64,000 nucleotides of DNA from Methylocystis sp. ATCC 49242. GTDB taxonomy: Bacteria > Pseudomonadota > Alphaproteobacteria > Rhizobiales > Beijerinckiaceae. This document shows, piece after piece, positions 47,137-56,438 of this stretch. The notes beneath the pieces were generated by a model. It saw only the letters and a list, made by a program, of their open reading frames with translations, ran no database searches and was not told the DNA's origin. Position 1 is the stretch's first letter. The number at the start of each line of letters is the position of its first letter. A program made the position numbers and the translations under genes. Where the stretch lies: assembly GCF_000188155.2 (NCBI RefSeq), contig NZ_KE124774.1:532736-596735 (forward strand), in the 5' to 3' direction.

Positions 47137-47709
47137 ATGTCCGATCATTTCAACCGGAGCGGCGAGGAGGGCTATTCCTCGAACAGATCGTTCCAGAGTG
47201 AGAACACAGCCCTCGTCTTCAACGAGGAAAACAATATCGAGGACATGTACCTCACCTTCGGCGTGTCCGGCGAGGAATATGGCGTGGGCATCGCCTATGT
47301 TACCGAAATCGTCGGCATGCAGCGCGTCATGCAGGTGCCAGATGTTCCGCGCTTCATCAAGGGCGTCATCAATCTGCGCGGCAAGGTCATCCCCGTGATG
47401 GACGTGCGCTGCCGCTTCAACATGGAAGAGAAGCCCTACACCGAACGCACGGTGATCATCGTGCTCGACGTCGACAATGTGCCGATCGGTCTCGTCGTCG
47501 ACAATGTGAGCGAGGTTCTGGAAATTCCGCCCGCGGCCATCGATCAGGCGCCCCAGTTCGGCGCCAATCGTAGCGGCAACGGCGTGATCCGCGGCCTTGG
47601 TAAATCCGGAGACCGGGTCGCCGTCATTCTCGACATCAAGCGGCTTGTCGCCGACGGCGCGATGGACGCGCGCCTCGAGGCGCAGGAGGCAGGAGCGTCT
47701 CTGCAATGA
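47137..47709 (+). CDS. cheW: Chemotaxis coupling protein
   Basis: A 190-residue CheW. An extended N-terminus (about 30 residues) precedes the CheW fold: YLTFGVSGEEYGVGIAYVTEIVG, VPDVPRFIKGVINLRGKVIPVMDVRCRF and VDNVSEVLEIP. It links the cytoplasmic receptor to the CheA proteins. The ATG at 47137 has GGAG 6 bases upstream; an in-frame ATG at 47125 directly abuts the cheB stop and is less likely. Confidence 0.95.
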   Translation: MSDHFNRSGEEGYSSNRSFQSENTALVFNEENNIEDMYLTFGVSGEEYGVGIAYVTEIVGMQRVMQVPDVPRFIKGVINLRGKVIPVMDVRCRFNMEEKPYTERTVIIVLDVDNVPIGLVVDNVSEVLEIPPAAIDQAPQFGANRSGNGVIRGLGKSGDRVAVILDIKRLVADGAMDARLEAQEAGASLQ

Positions 47710-47758
47710 CAATGAGATTCCTTGGGCGTGAACGCCTTTCGAACGGGAGCGGTGCGCG

Positions 47759-50266
47759 ATGAATGACGAAAACCCCAAGGAGCCGCCGAAAGGCCCCCCG
47801 AAAGTCGACCGGCGAGAGATTTTCGATCTCGAAGCCCCTTTGAGCGACTATGCGCCGCAAGGCGCGAGGAAAAACTCCGAAACCCGAATGACTGCGCCGG
47901 GCGAGCCGACGCGTCCCGCGCCATCCGAAAAAAGGGAAGCACCCATGTCCATCACGGATAAAGCCGATAGCTACAAGGCTTTGAAGGAAATTCAGCGCAT
48001 CGCGGCCGCAATGAAGGTTGGAGACCTCGCGGCGCGCGCTCAGCTCTCCGGAATAGATGACGAGTGGGGCGAGGCGCTCACAGGCCTGAACACAATTCTC
48101 GACGCCTTCTCGAACATCGTCGCAGAAGACCAGCGCGTTCGTCAGGCGCTCGACGGCGCCACAAGCTCGGTAATGATCGCGGACGCCGACGGCGTGATCC
48201 GGTACGCCAATAATTCTGTCGTGAACATGCTGAAGTCGGCCGAATCCGATCTGCGCAAGGATTTGCCCAACTTCGAGAGCGGCAAAATACTCGGTAGCAA
48301 TATCGACGTCTTCCATAAGGATCCGCGACATCAACGACGCTTGCTTGACGGCTTGACGACCGTTCACCGGGCGCACGTCACCATTGGCGGAAGAAGCTTT
48401 GGACTGGTGGCTTCGCCGATATTCGACACGGCGGGCAAGCGTGTCGCGACATCTGTGGAATGGGTGGATCGAACCGTCGAAGTACGGGTCGAAAAAGAAA
48501 TCGCCACAGCCATCGAGGCCGCCGGTCACGGCGATTTCGATCGTCGTCTCGACCTCGCGGGCGCAGAAGGTGTTTTCAAACTTTTGGGCGAGCGTATCAA
48601 CACGTTGCTCACCAACACGGGATCGGCGCTCGCGACGATTGGCGAGGCGCTCAATCGCATCGCCGGAGGCGACGTGAGCCGACCGACTGTTGGCGAGTTC
48701 CACGGAGCCTTCGGCAAGCTGAAGACGGATGTCGAAAGGGTGCGCGGTAATGTTCAAGATTTGATGTCGGCCCTTACCCATATGTCCGAGGAGCACGACA
48801 AGGGCGATATCGACGTCGTAATACCAGTCGACAAATTCCAGAACGATTTCGCGAAGGTTGCCGACGCGATCAACAACATGGTCGCCGGGCATATAACTGT
48901 TAAGAAGAAGGCGATGGCCTGCGTCGCCGAATTCGGGAGGGGCAATTTCGAGGCGCCGCTCGAGAACTTCCCCGGCAAGAAGGCTTTCATCAATGAAACA
49001 GTCGAGCGGGTGCGCGCAAATCTGAAGGCGCTGATCGAAGACGCGGGCACGCTAGCCACTGCTGCGACGGACGGCCGGCTCCAGATACGCGCCGACGCCA
49101 ACCGGCACCAGGGCGACTTCCGCAAGATCATTCAGGGCGTGAACGACGCGCTCGATTCGATCGTGACGCCGATGACCAATATTGCCAAGGGAATTGAGGC
49201 GCTGGGCCGCAACGACATGAGCGTCACGCTCGAAGGGGAGTATCGCGGCGATTTCCTCGCGGTGAAGAACGCTTTCGATAATGCGCTGGTCGGCATCAAC
49301 GCCACGCTGTCCCAGATTGTGGACGCCGTCGAGCAGGTCGGCCAATCGGCCGAACAGCTGAATGCAGCGTCGCAGAGCATGGCCGCCAATTCGGAGGAAC
49401 AGGCGGCGGCCGTCGAGGAAGTCAGCTCGAGCCTCACCGAAACCAATTCACAAGTGCAGGCGAACACCGAGAATGCCAACGCCGCCAATCAGCTCGTGAT
49501 CGGCACCTCTCAGGCGGCGGTTCAGGGTCAGGCGAAAATGGAGGCGATGACCGAGGCGATGAATGCGATCAACGCCGCGTCGCAGAATATCGGCAAGATC
49601 ATCAAGGTGATCGACGAGATCGCCTTCCAGACGAATCTGCTCGCGCTCAACGCGGCCGTCGAGGCGGCGCGCGCCGGGCAGCATGGGCGCGGCTTCGCTG
49701 TGGTGGCGCAGGAAGTGCGCAACCTCGCGGGCCGCAGCGCCAAGGCCGCTCGCGAAACCGCCGACATGATCGAGGATTCCGTTAAGCGCGTAGGCGAAGG
49801 CGTGAATATTGCGAGAGAGACGCGCGAGGCGTTGAACCTGATCGTCGCCAATGTCGTGAAGGTGAAGGATCTCGTCGCGGAGATTGCGACGGCGAGCACT
49901 GAACAATCGCGCGGCGTCTCGCAGATCAGCATCGCCATGAGCCAGGTGGGCAAGGCGTCGCAGGAAGGCAGCCAGCAAGCCGAGGAACTGGCGTCCGCCT
50001 CGTCGGAACTGAGCAAGCTCGCGGGGCAGATGCAGGACAATGTCCGGCGGTTTACCCTGCGGGAGCAGGGGCTGTCCTCTGTGGCGAGCATTCCCGAGCT
50101 CAATGGCATGACGACGGAGATGCTCAATCAGCTCAAGGCGCTTCTGGCGAGCCAGCAGCGTCCTGCGGCAACCCCCGCCAAGGCTGTCGCCAGCGGCGGA
50201 TCGCGTCGTCCCGCCAGCGCGGTGATTCCGCTAGATCAGGATGAACGTGGCTTTGGTCAATTCTGA
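47759..50266 (+). CDS. Cytoplasmic chemoreceptor with PAS domain
   Basis: An 835-residue receptor with no transmembrane segment, so it should be cytoplasmic. A charged low-complexity N-terminus (1-60) leads to a PAS domain (about 120-235, [17 protein letters not shown]), then HAMP-type helical modules (about 240-480, repeated [19 protein letters not shown] units). The methyl-accepting signalling domain is at about 540-770, with the hairpin tip [21 protein letters not shown] intact. The tail ends FGQF rather than a CheR-docking pentapeptide of the WxxxF type. A start at 47945 ([17 protein letters not shown] upstream) is an alternative. Operon position matches TlpT/TlpC receptors of the R. sphaeroides cytoplasmic cluster. 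Confidence 0.93.
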   Translation: MNDENPKEPPKGPPKVDRREIFDLEAPLSDYAPQGARKNSETRMTAPGEPTRPAPSEKREAPMSITDKADSYKALKEIQRIAAAMKVGDLAARAQLSGIDDEWGEALTGLNTILDAFSNIVAEDQRVRQALDGATSSVMIADADGVIRYANNSVVNMLKSAESDLRKDLPNFESGKILGSNIDVFHKDPRHQRRLLDGLTTVHRAHVTIGGRSFGLVASPIFDTAGKRVATSVEWVDRTVEVRVEKEIATAIEAAGHGDFDRRLDLAGAEGVFKLLGERINTLLTNTGSALATIGEALNRIAGGDVSRPTVGEFHGAFGKLKTDVERVRGNVQDLMSALTHMSEEHDKGDIDVVIPVDKFQNDFAKVADAINNMVAGHITVKKKAMACVAEFGRGNFEAPLENFPGKKAFINETVERVRANLKALIEDAGTLATAATDGRLQIRADANRHQGDFRKIIQGVNDALDSIVTPMTNIAKGIEALGRNDMSVTLEGEYRGDFLAVKNAFDNALVGINATLSQIVDAVEQVGQSAEQLNAASQSMAANSEEQAAAVEEVSSSLTETNSQVQANTENANAANQLVIGTSQAAVQGQAKMEAMTEAMNAINAASQNIGKIIKVIDEIAFQTNLLALNAAVEAARAGQHGRGFAVVAQEVRNLAGRSAKAARETADMIEDSVKRVGEGVNIARETREALNLIVANVVKVKDLVAEIATASTEQSRGVSQISIAMSQVGKASQEGSQQAEELASASSELSKLAGQMQDNVRRFTLREQGLSSVASIPELNGMTTEMLNQLKALLASQQRPAATPAKAVASGGSRRPASAVIPLDQDERGFGQF

Positions 50267-50336
50267 CGCGCTCCATCATTGACGCCGCGGTCGTTTCGCG
50301 GCGTCGAGACATTGATCTAGAAAGTGAGATACGCAT

Positions 50337-50738
50337 ATGCATAAGGTAATGGTCGTCGACGACTCCGCGATGATGCGCGTCGTCATTTCGAACTTCGTCT
50401 CGTCGCTGCCAAATTACAAAGTGATGGCCGCCGCGGAGAACGGAAGGAAGGCGCTCGAACAGCTCGCCAAATTTCCGGATCTTTCGCTGATCCTGCTCGA
50501 CATCGAAATGCCGGAGATGAACGGGCTCGAATTCCTGCGTCACGCAAAATTGAAGTCGCGCGCAAAGATCGTCATTCTTTCGTCCGTCGCGGCGGCGGGC
50601 TCGCGGCAGGCGTCCGAGGCGCGGTCGCTTGGCGCCGATGCGATCGTGACCAAGCCGGCGGGAGCCGTGTCCATGGATTTGGCCGACAAGCGCGGAGCGG
50701 AGCTGGCGCGGGTCATGAGCTCTCTTGCTCCCGCCTGA
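50337..50738 (+). CDS. cheY: Chemotaxis response regulator CheY
   Basis: A 133-residue single receiver domain. VMVVDDSAMMRVVI has the acidic pair, LILLDIEMPEMNGLEF the phospho-acceptor Asp55, ILSS the switch Ser/Thr region and VTKPAG the Lys106. It has no output domain, so it acts by binding a target such as the flagellar motor. In R. sphaeroides the gene in this position is cheY6, the regulator essential for motor control and dephosphorylated by CheA3. Confidence 0.95.
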   Translation: MHKVMVVDDSAMMRVVISNFVSSLPNYKVMAAAENGRKALEQLAKFPDLSLILLDIEMPEMNGLEFLRHAKLKSRAKIVILSSVAAAGSRQASEARSLGADAIVTKPAGAVSMDLADKRGAELARVMSSLAPA

Positions 50739-50805
50739 TTTCCGCATTCCGGTTTGGTCCGCGTAATTTCCGGAGCAAAAAGCGTCATTCTCGACGGAGT
50801 GCAGC

Positions 50806-53800
50806 GTGTCCGACGAACTCGAAGAAATCTGGGCTCTCTATGCGGACGACGGAGGCCAGTCGCTCGACGCCGTCGAGGCGGCGCTACGCACTCTGCGGCG
50901 GAACGCGTGGGACGCCGAAGCCATCGGCGGTCTCTTCCGGGCGATGCACACGTTCAAGGGCAACTCGCGCATTCTCGGGTTGACGACAATTGAATCCTGC
51001 GCGGATGTTGCTGAGGATCTCGTCGGGCTCGTCCGCGACGAGGGCGCTAAAGTCGACGGAGAGTTGCTCGATCTCATGCTCGAGGCCGCCGACGCCCTGC
51101 GTGGCATGATGGAGAAAACGATTGTCACGCGACGCGACGCCGAGGAGTCGGTGTGCGCCGATATTCTCCTGCGCATGAAAGATAAATATGCGCGGCTGAA
51201 GGAGGCCGGGGTCGCGTTTGGCGTGCATATGGGGGAAGGGCCGACGGGCACATCCGACGTGGAGTCTGGCGAACAGGAAAGTTTCCAGACCGCGGTCATT
51301 TTTTCGCCGCCGGAGGCGAAGCCGGCCGACGACCCGATGTATCTCGAAATGTTCCTCGACATGGCGCGCGATGCGCTCGACGCCATGCGCGAAGCGTTGA
51401 CGTCGCGAGATGAGGGAACGGGGAATTACGGCGAGGCATTGTATAACGCCGCCTCGCCGTTACACGACGCGGCGGTGCGCATCTCCATCGACGAATGGCC
51501 GGAGCTGACAAAGGAGCTCATGTCGGCCGGCGGCGGTGTCGATCGAGCCGGGGCGCTCCTCGATCGGCTCTCGGAACTTTTCGAAAAGGACCTCGCGCGG
51601 TTGCAAGGCGCGCCAGTCAAGATCTCCGAGAATTCAGATTCCCTGGTCCAAGACGGAGCAGACTTTCCGCGTGAGCTGGAGCCGCTTCTCGACGGCCTGT
51701 CGCAGGCGGCGCAAGCTCTCCCGTGCGACGATGAATCCGTCGGTGAGAACATTCGCCGTTTCGCCATGGCGATTCAAGAATGGGCTGCAAGGCTCGGTTA
51801 CCAGCGAATCGCGGAGACATCAGCGCAACTGCCAGATGCTGCGTCCAACCTGGACGAATTCGAGCGCCTCATGTTCGCGCTCTACGAGGACCTGATACTC
51901 GTAGAGGAAATGGAGGCGATCGGGAATCCGTCGGCCGAACTTCAAGTCGCCGCGACGACGCCGCTTGGCGCATGGTGCGCGGCGCGGACGCCTGCGACGC
52001 TGGCGGCGCTCAGGACGGCGCTGTCCAATCCTGCAGGCGAGGAAGTCGATTGGGCGCGCATGGCGGAGCTGCTCCGGCGCGTCTATCGCGCGTGCTGCTT
52101 CCAGCGCCATGAGACCGCCGGACATGTCGTGATCGCTCTGGTCGATCTCGCCGCGCGCGTCCATGCTGGCGAAATGTCGCCCGATCCGCCGCTCATGCGG
52201 GTGCTGGCCTCGTTCGTAGACGCTGCAAAGCCGCTCTTCGGCGCGACCGACAACGACGTTGCTTCCAGCGCGGAGGCGATGGCGGGCCTTCTGCGCGAAG
52301 CCCGCGAGGTTACGGAGGCGCTGAACGGCGCGCTTTCGATCGCCTTGATCGAGGAGCAACTTGGCCTGCCGCAAAGCTTTCGCGGCGTCCTGTCGTCCGA
52401 GAGCGCGACGGTCGCGACGCTGGCGCTCAAAACGGGGAGCCGGTTCTATATTGTTCGCGCGGACATCGAGCGTCATTCGGAGCTCGCCGAAGGTTTCATT
52501 GAATGGATTGGCGCAGCAGGCGCGCTCATCGGCAGCGTGACGGTCTTCGATCGCGACGCCACCTTGTTCGATTTCCTCATCGCCTCCGCGCTGGATTCGC
52601 AGGCGATCGGGGAGGGGCTGACGGCGCTCGACCCGACGGGAGCCGTGCTGCGACTCGAAATGGCGCTCGGACGTTCTGGCGGTGACCCGGACATGGACGA
52701 CGGCGAGTCCGAGGCGCCGTCGAAAGTTCAGGACGGGCAATTTTTCGAGTCGTCCGCGCCGTCGATGAAAATGCTCGAATCCATTGGCGAAATCGTCACC
52801 GGCCATGCGACGGTCAGACAAATTCTCGCGGGCTGCGGGGAGACGGACGTCGTCGGACTTATCGACGCGGCGATGCGCGCCTCCGGCGGCGACTGGTCGG
52901 CGGCGCGCGACGCCGTGCGTCGTCAGGTTCAGGATTGGCAGGAAAACATCGAACGCCTTGTCCAGCTCGAATCCCAGCTTTCCAACCGTCTCGACCAGCT
53001 ACAGGAAGAAGCTGTTTCGGCGCGCGCGCGGCCGGCGTCGGGTCTCCTGAAGGCGCTCGTCAGCCATGGGGAGGATTCCGCGCGGCGGCTTTCCCGATTT
53101 GTGCGTTTCAAGGTTTCAGGCCAGACGGAGTCGATCGACGTCGATCTGCTCGAGCAATTCAGCGAACCATTGCGATCGCTGATTTCCTTTGTGCTCGCAG
53201 AGAGCATCGACCCGTCTGCAGCCCGTATCGCGGCGGGCAAGGCCGCCTGCGCTGAAGTCCATATCCGGCTCGCGCGCCACGAGGACCGCATCGTGGCGAC
53301 GATCGAGGACGATGGCGCCGGCGTGGACACGGCAAAACTCCAGGCGCGAATTCAGCGCCCCGCCGGGAGCGGGTCGCCGAAGTCATCGTCGGGAGCGAGC
53401 GGCCACGAAGGGCAGGGCGTCGATTTCGCCCTGATGCTTCGAGGCTTGCGTCTCTCCGGGGGCGAACTGGCCATCGCCAATTCGACTTTGGGCGGCGTTC
53501 GCTTCGACGTCACGCTGCCGCTGACGATGGCGGTTCTCGACGGCATGGTCGTGCGCGTCGGCGCAATCATGTATGTCGTGCCGATCCATGCGATACAGCG
53601 CATCGTTCATTCAGGCGACGCGGATTTGATGCGTCTCTCCGCCGCCAATGGCGGCACGATGTTGAAACTGGAGCGCAACGACGTGATTCCCGTGCGCTTT
53701 CTCTCCGGCGCAGGCGGAGATGATGAGGACACCGACCAGCGGCTGCGACCTTTGCCGCCTGCAAACGACAATGCGGAAACCGGCGACCTCAAACATCTGT

Positions 53801-53994
53801 TCGTCGTCACGGGAAGCAGGGATCAGCGCATCGCGCTGTCGATCGATGAATTGATCGGCCAGCAACTCGTACTTATCCGCCCCATGAAAGGCTATCTCTC
53901 GGCAATTCGAGACGTGATGGGATGCGCATTGCTCGGGAACGGCGGAGTTGGAATGGTCCTCGATCCCGCGCGCCTTACAAATTATGCGTCGTGA
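50806..53994 (+). CDS. Large CheA-like protein with Hpt and CheW-like domains but degenerate ATPase (CheA3-like)
   Basis: A 1062-residue protein. The N-terminal Hpt/P1 carries FRAMHTFKGNSRILG (His48). A long middle region (about 130-720) of helical, acidic sequence has no domain I recognise. A P4-like segment (about 760-900) lacks the N-box: PLRSLISFVLAESIDP stands where HLVRNSVDHGxE is expected. Only DDGAGVD and a G2-like GHEGQGVDFA survive, and no ATP lid is seen. The C-terminal CheW-like P5 (about 905-1062) ends GCALLGNGGVGMVLDPAR. This corresponds to CheA3 of R. sphaeroides (P1 and P5 joined by a long unrelated region), which is phosphorylated by CheA4 and dephosphorylates CheY6. The GTG start at 50806 has GGAG 7 bases upstream. 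Confidence 0.9.
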   Translation: MSDELEEIWALYADDGGQSLDAVEAALRTLRRNAWDAEAIGGLFRAMHTFKGNSRILGLTTIESCADVAEDLVGLVRDEGAKVDGELLDLMLEAADALRGMMEKTIVTRRDAEESVCADILLRMKDKYARLKEAGVAFGVHMGEGPTGTSDVESGEQESFQTAVIFSPPEAKPADDPMYLEMFLDMARDALDAMREALTSRDEGTGNYGEALYNAASPLHDAAVRISIDEWPELTKELMSAGGGVDRAGALLDRLSELFEKDLARLQGAPVKISENSDSLVQDGADFPRELEPLLDGLSQAAQALPCDDESVGENIRRFAMAIQEWAARLGYQRIAETSAQLPDAASNLDEFERLMFALYEDLILVEEMEAIGNPSAELQVAATTPLGAWCAARTPATLAALRTALSNPAGEEVDWARMAELLRRVYRACCFQRHETAGHVVIALVDLAARVHAGEMSPDPPLMRVLASFVDAAKPLFGATDNDVASSAEAMAGLLREAREVTEALNGALSIALIEEQLGLPQSFRGVLSSESATVATLALKTGSRFYIVRADIERHSELAEGFIEWIGAAGALIGSVTVFDRDATLFDFLIASALDSQAIGEGLTALDPTGAVLRLEMALGRSGGDPDMDDGESEAPSKVQDGQFFESSAPSMKMLESIGEIVTGHATVRQILAGCGETDVVGLIDAAMRASGGDWSAARDAVRRQVQDWQENIERLVQLESQLSNRLDQLQEEAVSARARPASGLLKALVSHGEDSARRLSRFVRFKVSGQTESIDVDLLEQFSEPLRSLISFVLAESIDPSAARIAAGKAACAEVHIRLARHEDRIVATIEDDGAGVDTAKLQARIQRPAGSGSPKSSSGASGHEGQGVDFALMLRGLRLSGGELAIANSTLGGVRFDVTLPLTMAVLDGMVVRVGAIMYVVPIHAIQRIVHSGDADLMRLSAANGGTMLKLERNDVIPVRFLSGAGGDDEDTDQRLRPLPPANDNAETGDLKHLFVVTGSRDQRIALSIDELIGQQLVLIRPMKGYLSAIRDVMGCALLGNGGVGMVLDPARLTNYAS

Positions 53995-54491
53995 ATTGCA
54001 GTAACAACGATTCTTTCGCGGATGTTAATTGTGCTGCGCGTGAACACGAGTGAAGCGCCGATTTTTCCTGCGCGGGTTTTTTCGCTCGGAACGAGTGCGC
54101 AAACTCGACGAGAAACGGCCCGCGACGATCGAGGTCAGGGCGCGGACCGCGTCGCTTTTGAAGTTCAGTCGTTTCGTAACCAGTAATAGCCCGCGGTGGC
54201 CGTCGCCACCGCAAAAACCAGCACCACCAGACCATAGCCAGCATAGCGACCTCCATCAATCGTCGTGCGACCGCTCGGGAGCGAGCCGCCGTCGTCTACA
54301 CATCTCGGAGCGTCCACATCTGGCCGTGCTCAGGCGACGGCATTTCCTGCCAATCCTCAGTGAAATTTCGCAACTCCCCGCCGGGGAGAGTAGGGATTGA
54401 TCGAGGGGGAGGTTGCTCGCCTCGTTACCCCGCCATTACATAGGTTCAATCCACGAGAAGCGAGATATGTATCTAAGCGATTGATTTTAAA
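53995..54491. other. Gap between chemotaxis operon and tRNA-Trp
   Basis: 497 bp. Apart from the possible 50-residue membrane protein listed separately, no gene or terminator is clear. The right third (54400-54490) is the 3' flank of the tRNA. Confidence 0.45.
54165..54317 (-). CDS. Possible 50-residue single-TM protein
   Basis: A short frame with GTG start encodes a polar N-terminal half (CVDDGGSLPSGRTTIDGGRY) and one clean membrane helix (GLVVLVFAVATATAGYYWL) ending LRND. The frame is bounded upstream by a stop and shows coding-like composition, but the ribosome site is weak. It may be a real small membrane protein of the sigma-independent tail of the operon region, or chance. No homologue is recalled. 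Confidence 0.3.
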   Translation of the reverse strand: MDAPRCVDDGGSLPSGRTTIDGGRYAGYGLVVLVFAVATATAGYYWLRND

Positions 54492-54567
54492 TGGCAGGAG
54501 TGGAGGGGCTCGAACCCCCAACCCCCGGTTTTGGAGACCGGTGCTCTACCAGTTGAGCTACACTCCT
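54492..54567 (-). tRNA. tRNA-Trp (CCA anticodon)
   Basis: A 76-nt tRNA with the 3' CCA encoded. On the minus strand it begins AGGAGTGTAGCTCAACTGG, has the anticodon loop CTCCAAA (anticodon CCA, Trp) and the T-arm GGTTCGAGCC, and the acceptor stem AGGAGTG pairs with CACTCCT. Confidence 0.97.
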
Positions 54568-54637
54568 GCATGCGCTTTGCGCGCGCCTTCAATGCCGCAA
54601 CAGCGCCGCCGACGCAAGGGGCGTTTTCGCCCTTTGA

Positions 54638-55177
54638 TCAGGAATTTCCCCCTGCGAGCAAAGTCACTGCGCGGCGGTTCTGCGACCAGCAGGAAATGTC
54701 GTCGCAGACCGCGACCGGACGCTCCTTGCCATAGCTCACCGTGCGGATGCGGCTACCCGAAACGCCCTTTGAGATCAGATAGTTCTTTGTCACCTCGGCG
54801 CGGCGGGCGCCCAGCGCGAAATTATATTCGCGGGTGCCGCGCTCGTCGGCGTGGCCCTCGACGGTGAAGCTGTAGCGGCCATAGCGGTTCAACCACTCGG
54901 CCTGCTTGTCGAGCGTCGCCTGCGCTGTCGATGTCAGATCGGTCGAATCGGTTTCGAAGAAGATGCGGTCGCCGACATTGGTGGCGAAATCCTGTGCGCT
55001 ACCGGGGCTGGCGATCCCGCTCCGCTGCACGCCGCCGCGGCCGTAACCGCCGGCGCCGCCGGCGAGGCCACCCTCGGCCGCTTCATCCGCCGTGTTCTTG
55101 GCGCAGGCCGCCAGGGCCATTGCCGCCGTCAGGGCGACGGCGAGTTTGGCGCAGCGGGCGCTTCGAGAAAACAGCAT
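54638..55177 (-). CDS. pal: Peptidoglycan-associated lipoprotein
   Basis: A 179-residue OmpA-domain lipoprotein. The lipobox ALAAC sets Cys25 as the lipidated residue, followed by a Gly-rich linker. The OmpA-like domain has RIFFETDSTDLTSTAQATL, VEGHADERGTREYNFALGARRA and NRRAVTLL. It anchors the outer membrane to peptidoglycan with the Tol proteins. In most relatives pal follows tolB and precedes ybgF and tilS; here the tol genes are absent from the neighbourhood and pal is followed by tRNA-Trp. Confidence 0.96.
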   Translation of the reverse strand: MLFSRSARCAKLAVALTAAMALAACAKNTADEAAEGGLAGGAGGYGRGGVQRSGIASPGSAQDFATNVGDRIFFETDSTDLTSTAQATLDKQAEWLNRYGRYSFTVEGHADERGTREYNFALGARRAEVTKNYLISKGVSGSRIRTVSYGKERPVAVCDDISCWSQNRRAVTLLAGGNS

Positions 55178-55343
55178 GATCTACTCCTGTTACGACTAGC
55201 GACTGGGGATAGTCCTAGTCCCGCAGGGTTAAACGAAGGTTCCGTCAACCTTGATTGAAGGTGTTCGGAACCTGTTGCATTTGAGCAAATTCGCCCCTTC
55301 CTTAATAAGGAGTTAAATGGTTAACGAAACATGAATGGCGGAT

Positions 55344-55808
55344 TCAGGGATTGTAAAGCTCGCCGTCCGGGCCTTTCCAGCCGCCTTTCAACTCCGCGAA
55401 GCGCAGGTCTTCGTCGAAGAGGCGTGTTCCGCCGGGCTCGATATATTGCCGGCCGTTCGGGGTCGGCCGGGTCGGGCGGATCAGCGAGAAATAGGCGTCA
55501 TCCGTGCAATCGCCGGGGCGTTCGGCGACGCCCGGGGCGCAGTCGAGGTTGGCGCCCCGCGGGAACTGCACCCGGGCCTTGAAGAAAATCTCGTAACCGC
55601 GCATCTCGCCGGCGATCATGTCGAAATCGGCGGTGCGGGTCGTCTCGTAAGAAACGACGGTGAACGGCGAATTGAAGCGCTTCGCGACGAGGTGGTTGAT
55701 CACCGCGCGAGCATGCTCTTCCGTGGGACGGCACGCAATAATGCATGCCGAAGCCGTTGCCGTGAGCGCCATGAGCGCAGCGAGCGTAATGACGGAGCTC
55801 GATCCCAT
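55344..55808 (-). CDS. Secreted protein, unknown
   Basis: A 154-residue protein with a signal peptide (SVITLAALMALTATASA) and a short mature domain with four Cys (ACIIACR near the N-terminus, DCAP and DCTD later). It contains DFDMIAGEMRGYEIFFKARVQFP and ends GWKGPDGELYNP. I recognise no family. The ATG at 55808 places the signal at the N-terminus. It is divergent from the small membrane protein at 55988 and about 170 bases upstream of pal. Confidence 0.6.
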   Translation of the reverse strand: MGSSSVITLAALMALTATASACIIACRPTEEHARAVINHLVAKRFNSPFTVVSYETTRTADFDMIAGEMRGYEIFFKARVQFPRGANLDCAPGVAERPGDCTDDAYFSLIRPTRPTPNGRQYIEPGGTRLFDEDLRFAELKGGWKGPDGELYNP

Positions 55809-55987
55809 TGTCTTGCTCTCTGAATTTTGATTGGACGCGCCGAAGAAGCCCCGGCGCCTGATTGTCTTGATGTTAGTCAAGTCTATATGAAGCTGCAACG
55901 GCTTGGGCCAAGGCTTGTGCGCAGCTGGCCTTGCCCGTCGGCGGGGCGCCGCTAGTATGACAGGGCGGTATGGGTCTGGAGGGTTGA

Positions 55988-56437
55988 ATGAACGAGGGCA
56001 TTGCGCCGTTTTTATCGCCGCTGACGTTGATCATCGGCGGCGGGCTTCTGGTGATCGGCGTGTTGTCGCTCTTCGACATGCATTTCCTCAAGTCCAGGAC
56101 TCAGGAAAAGATCGCCCTCGTCCTTGGGCTGGTTTTCATCCTCGCAACCGAGGCGATGTTCGTCACCAGCGGCGCGAGCGGCCGTTATTTCGAGGGAATG
56201 AAGATCGACGTCACCGACTGCGAATATCAGGTCGAGCGCGACTTTCCGCAAGAGCGGCGCGATAATCCGAAGCTGATTGAGCAGAAGATCAAGGCCTGCA
56301 TGGACGACCTCGGCTACGAGTGGGCGACGGAACATGAGCATTGTCAGGAGGCCCAGCTCTCGACCAATGTGTTCTGCTATCTGCCCAAGGCCAAGATGCA
56401 GCGCAGCATCGTCGCCTTCCAGATGAGATTCGAATAG
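55988..56437 (+). CDS. Small membrane protein with C-terminal soluble domain
   Basis: A 149-residue protein. Two membrane helices (about 11-30 LTLIIGGGLLVIGVLSLF and 41-60 KIALVLGLVFILATEAMFV) precede a soluble tail of about 85 residues with four Cys (DCEYQ, KACMDDLG, HCQEAQ, VFCYLP). No family is recognised. GGAGGG lies just upstream of the ATG. It is convergent with xseA, the two stops only 1 base apart. Confidence 0.62.
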   Translation: MNEGIAPFLSPLTLIIGGGLLVIGVLSLFDMHFLKSRTQEKIALVLGLVFILATEAMFVTSGASGRYFEGMKIDVTDCEYQVERDFPQERRDNPKLIEQKIKACMDDLGYEWATEHEHCQEAQLSTNVFCYLPKAKMQRSIVAFQMRFE

Positions 56438-56438
56438 A

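Noticed and set aside
54492-54567. tRNA-Trp as an integration site
   Set aside because: No repeat of the tRNA 3' end or integrase gene was seen nearby.
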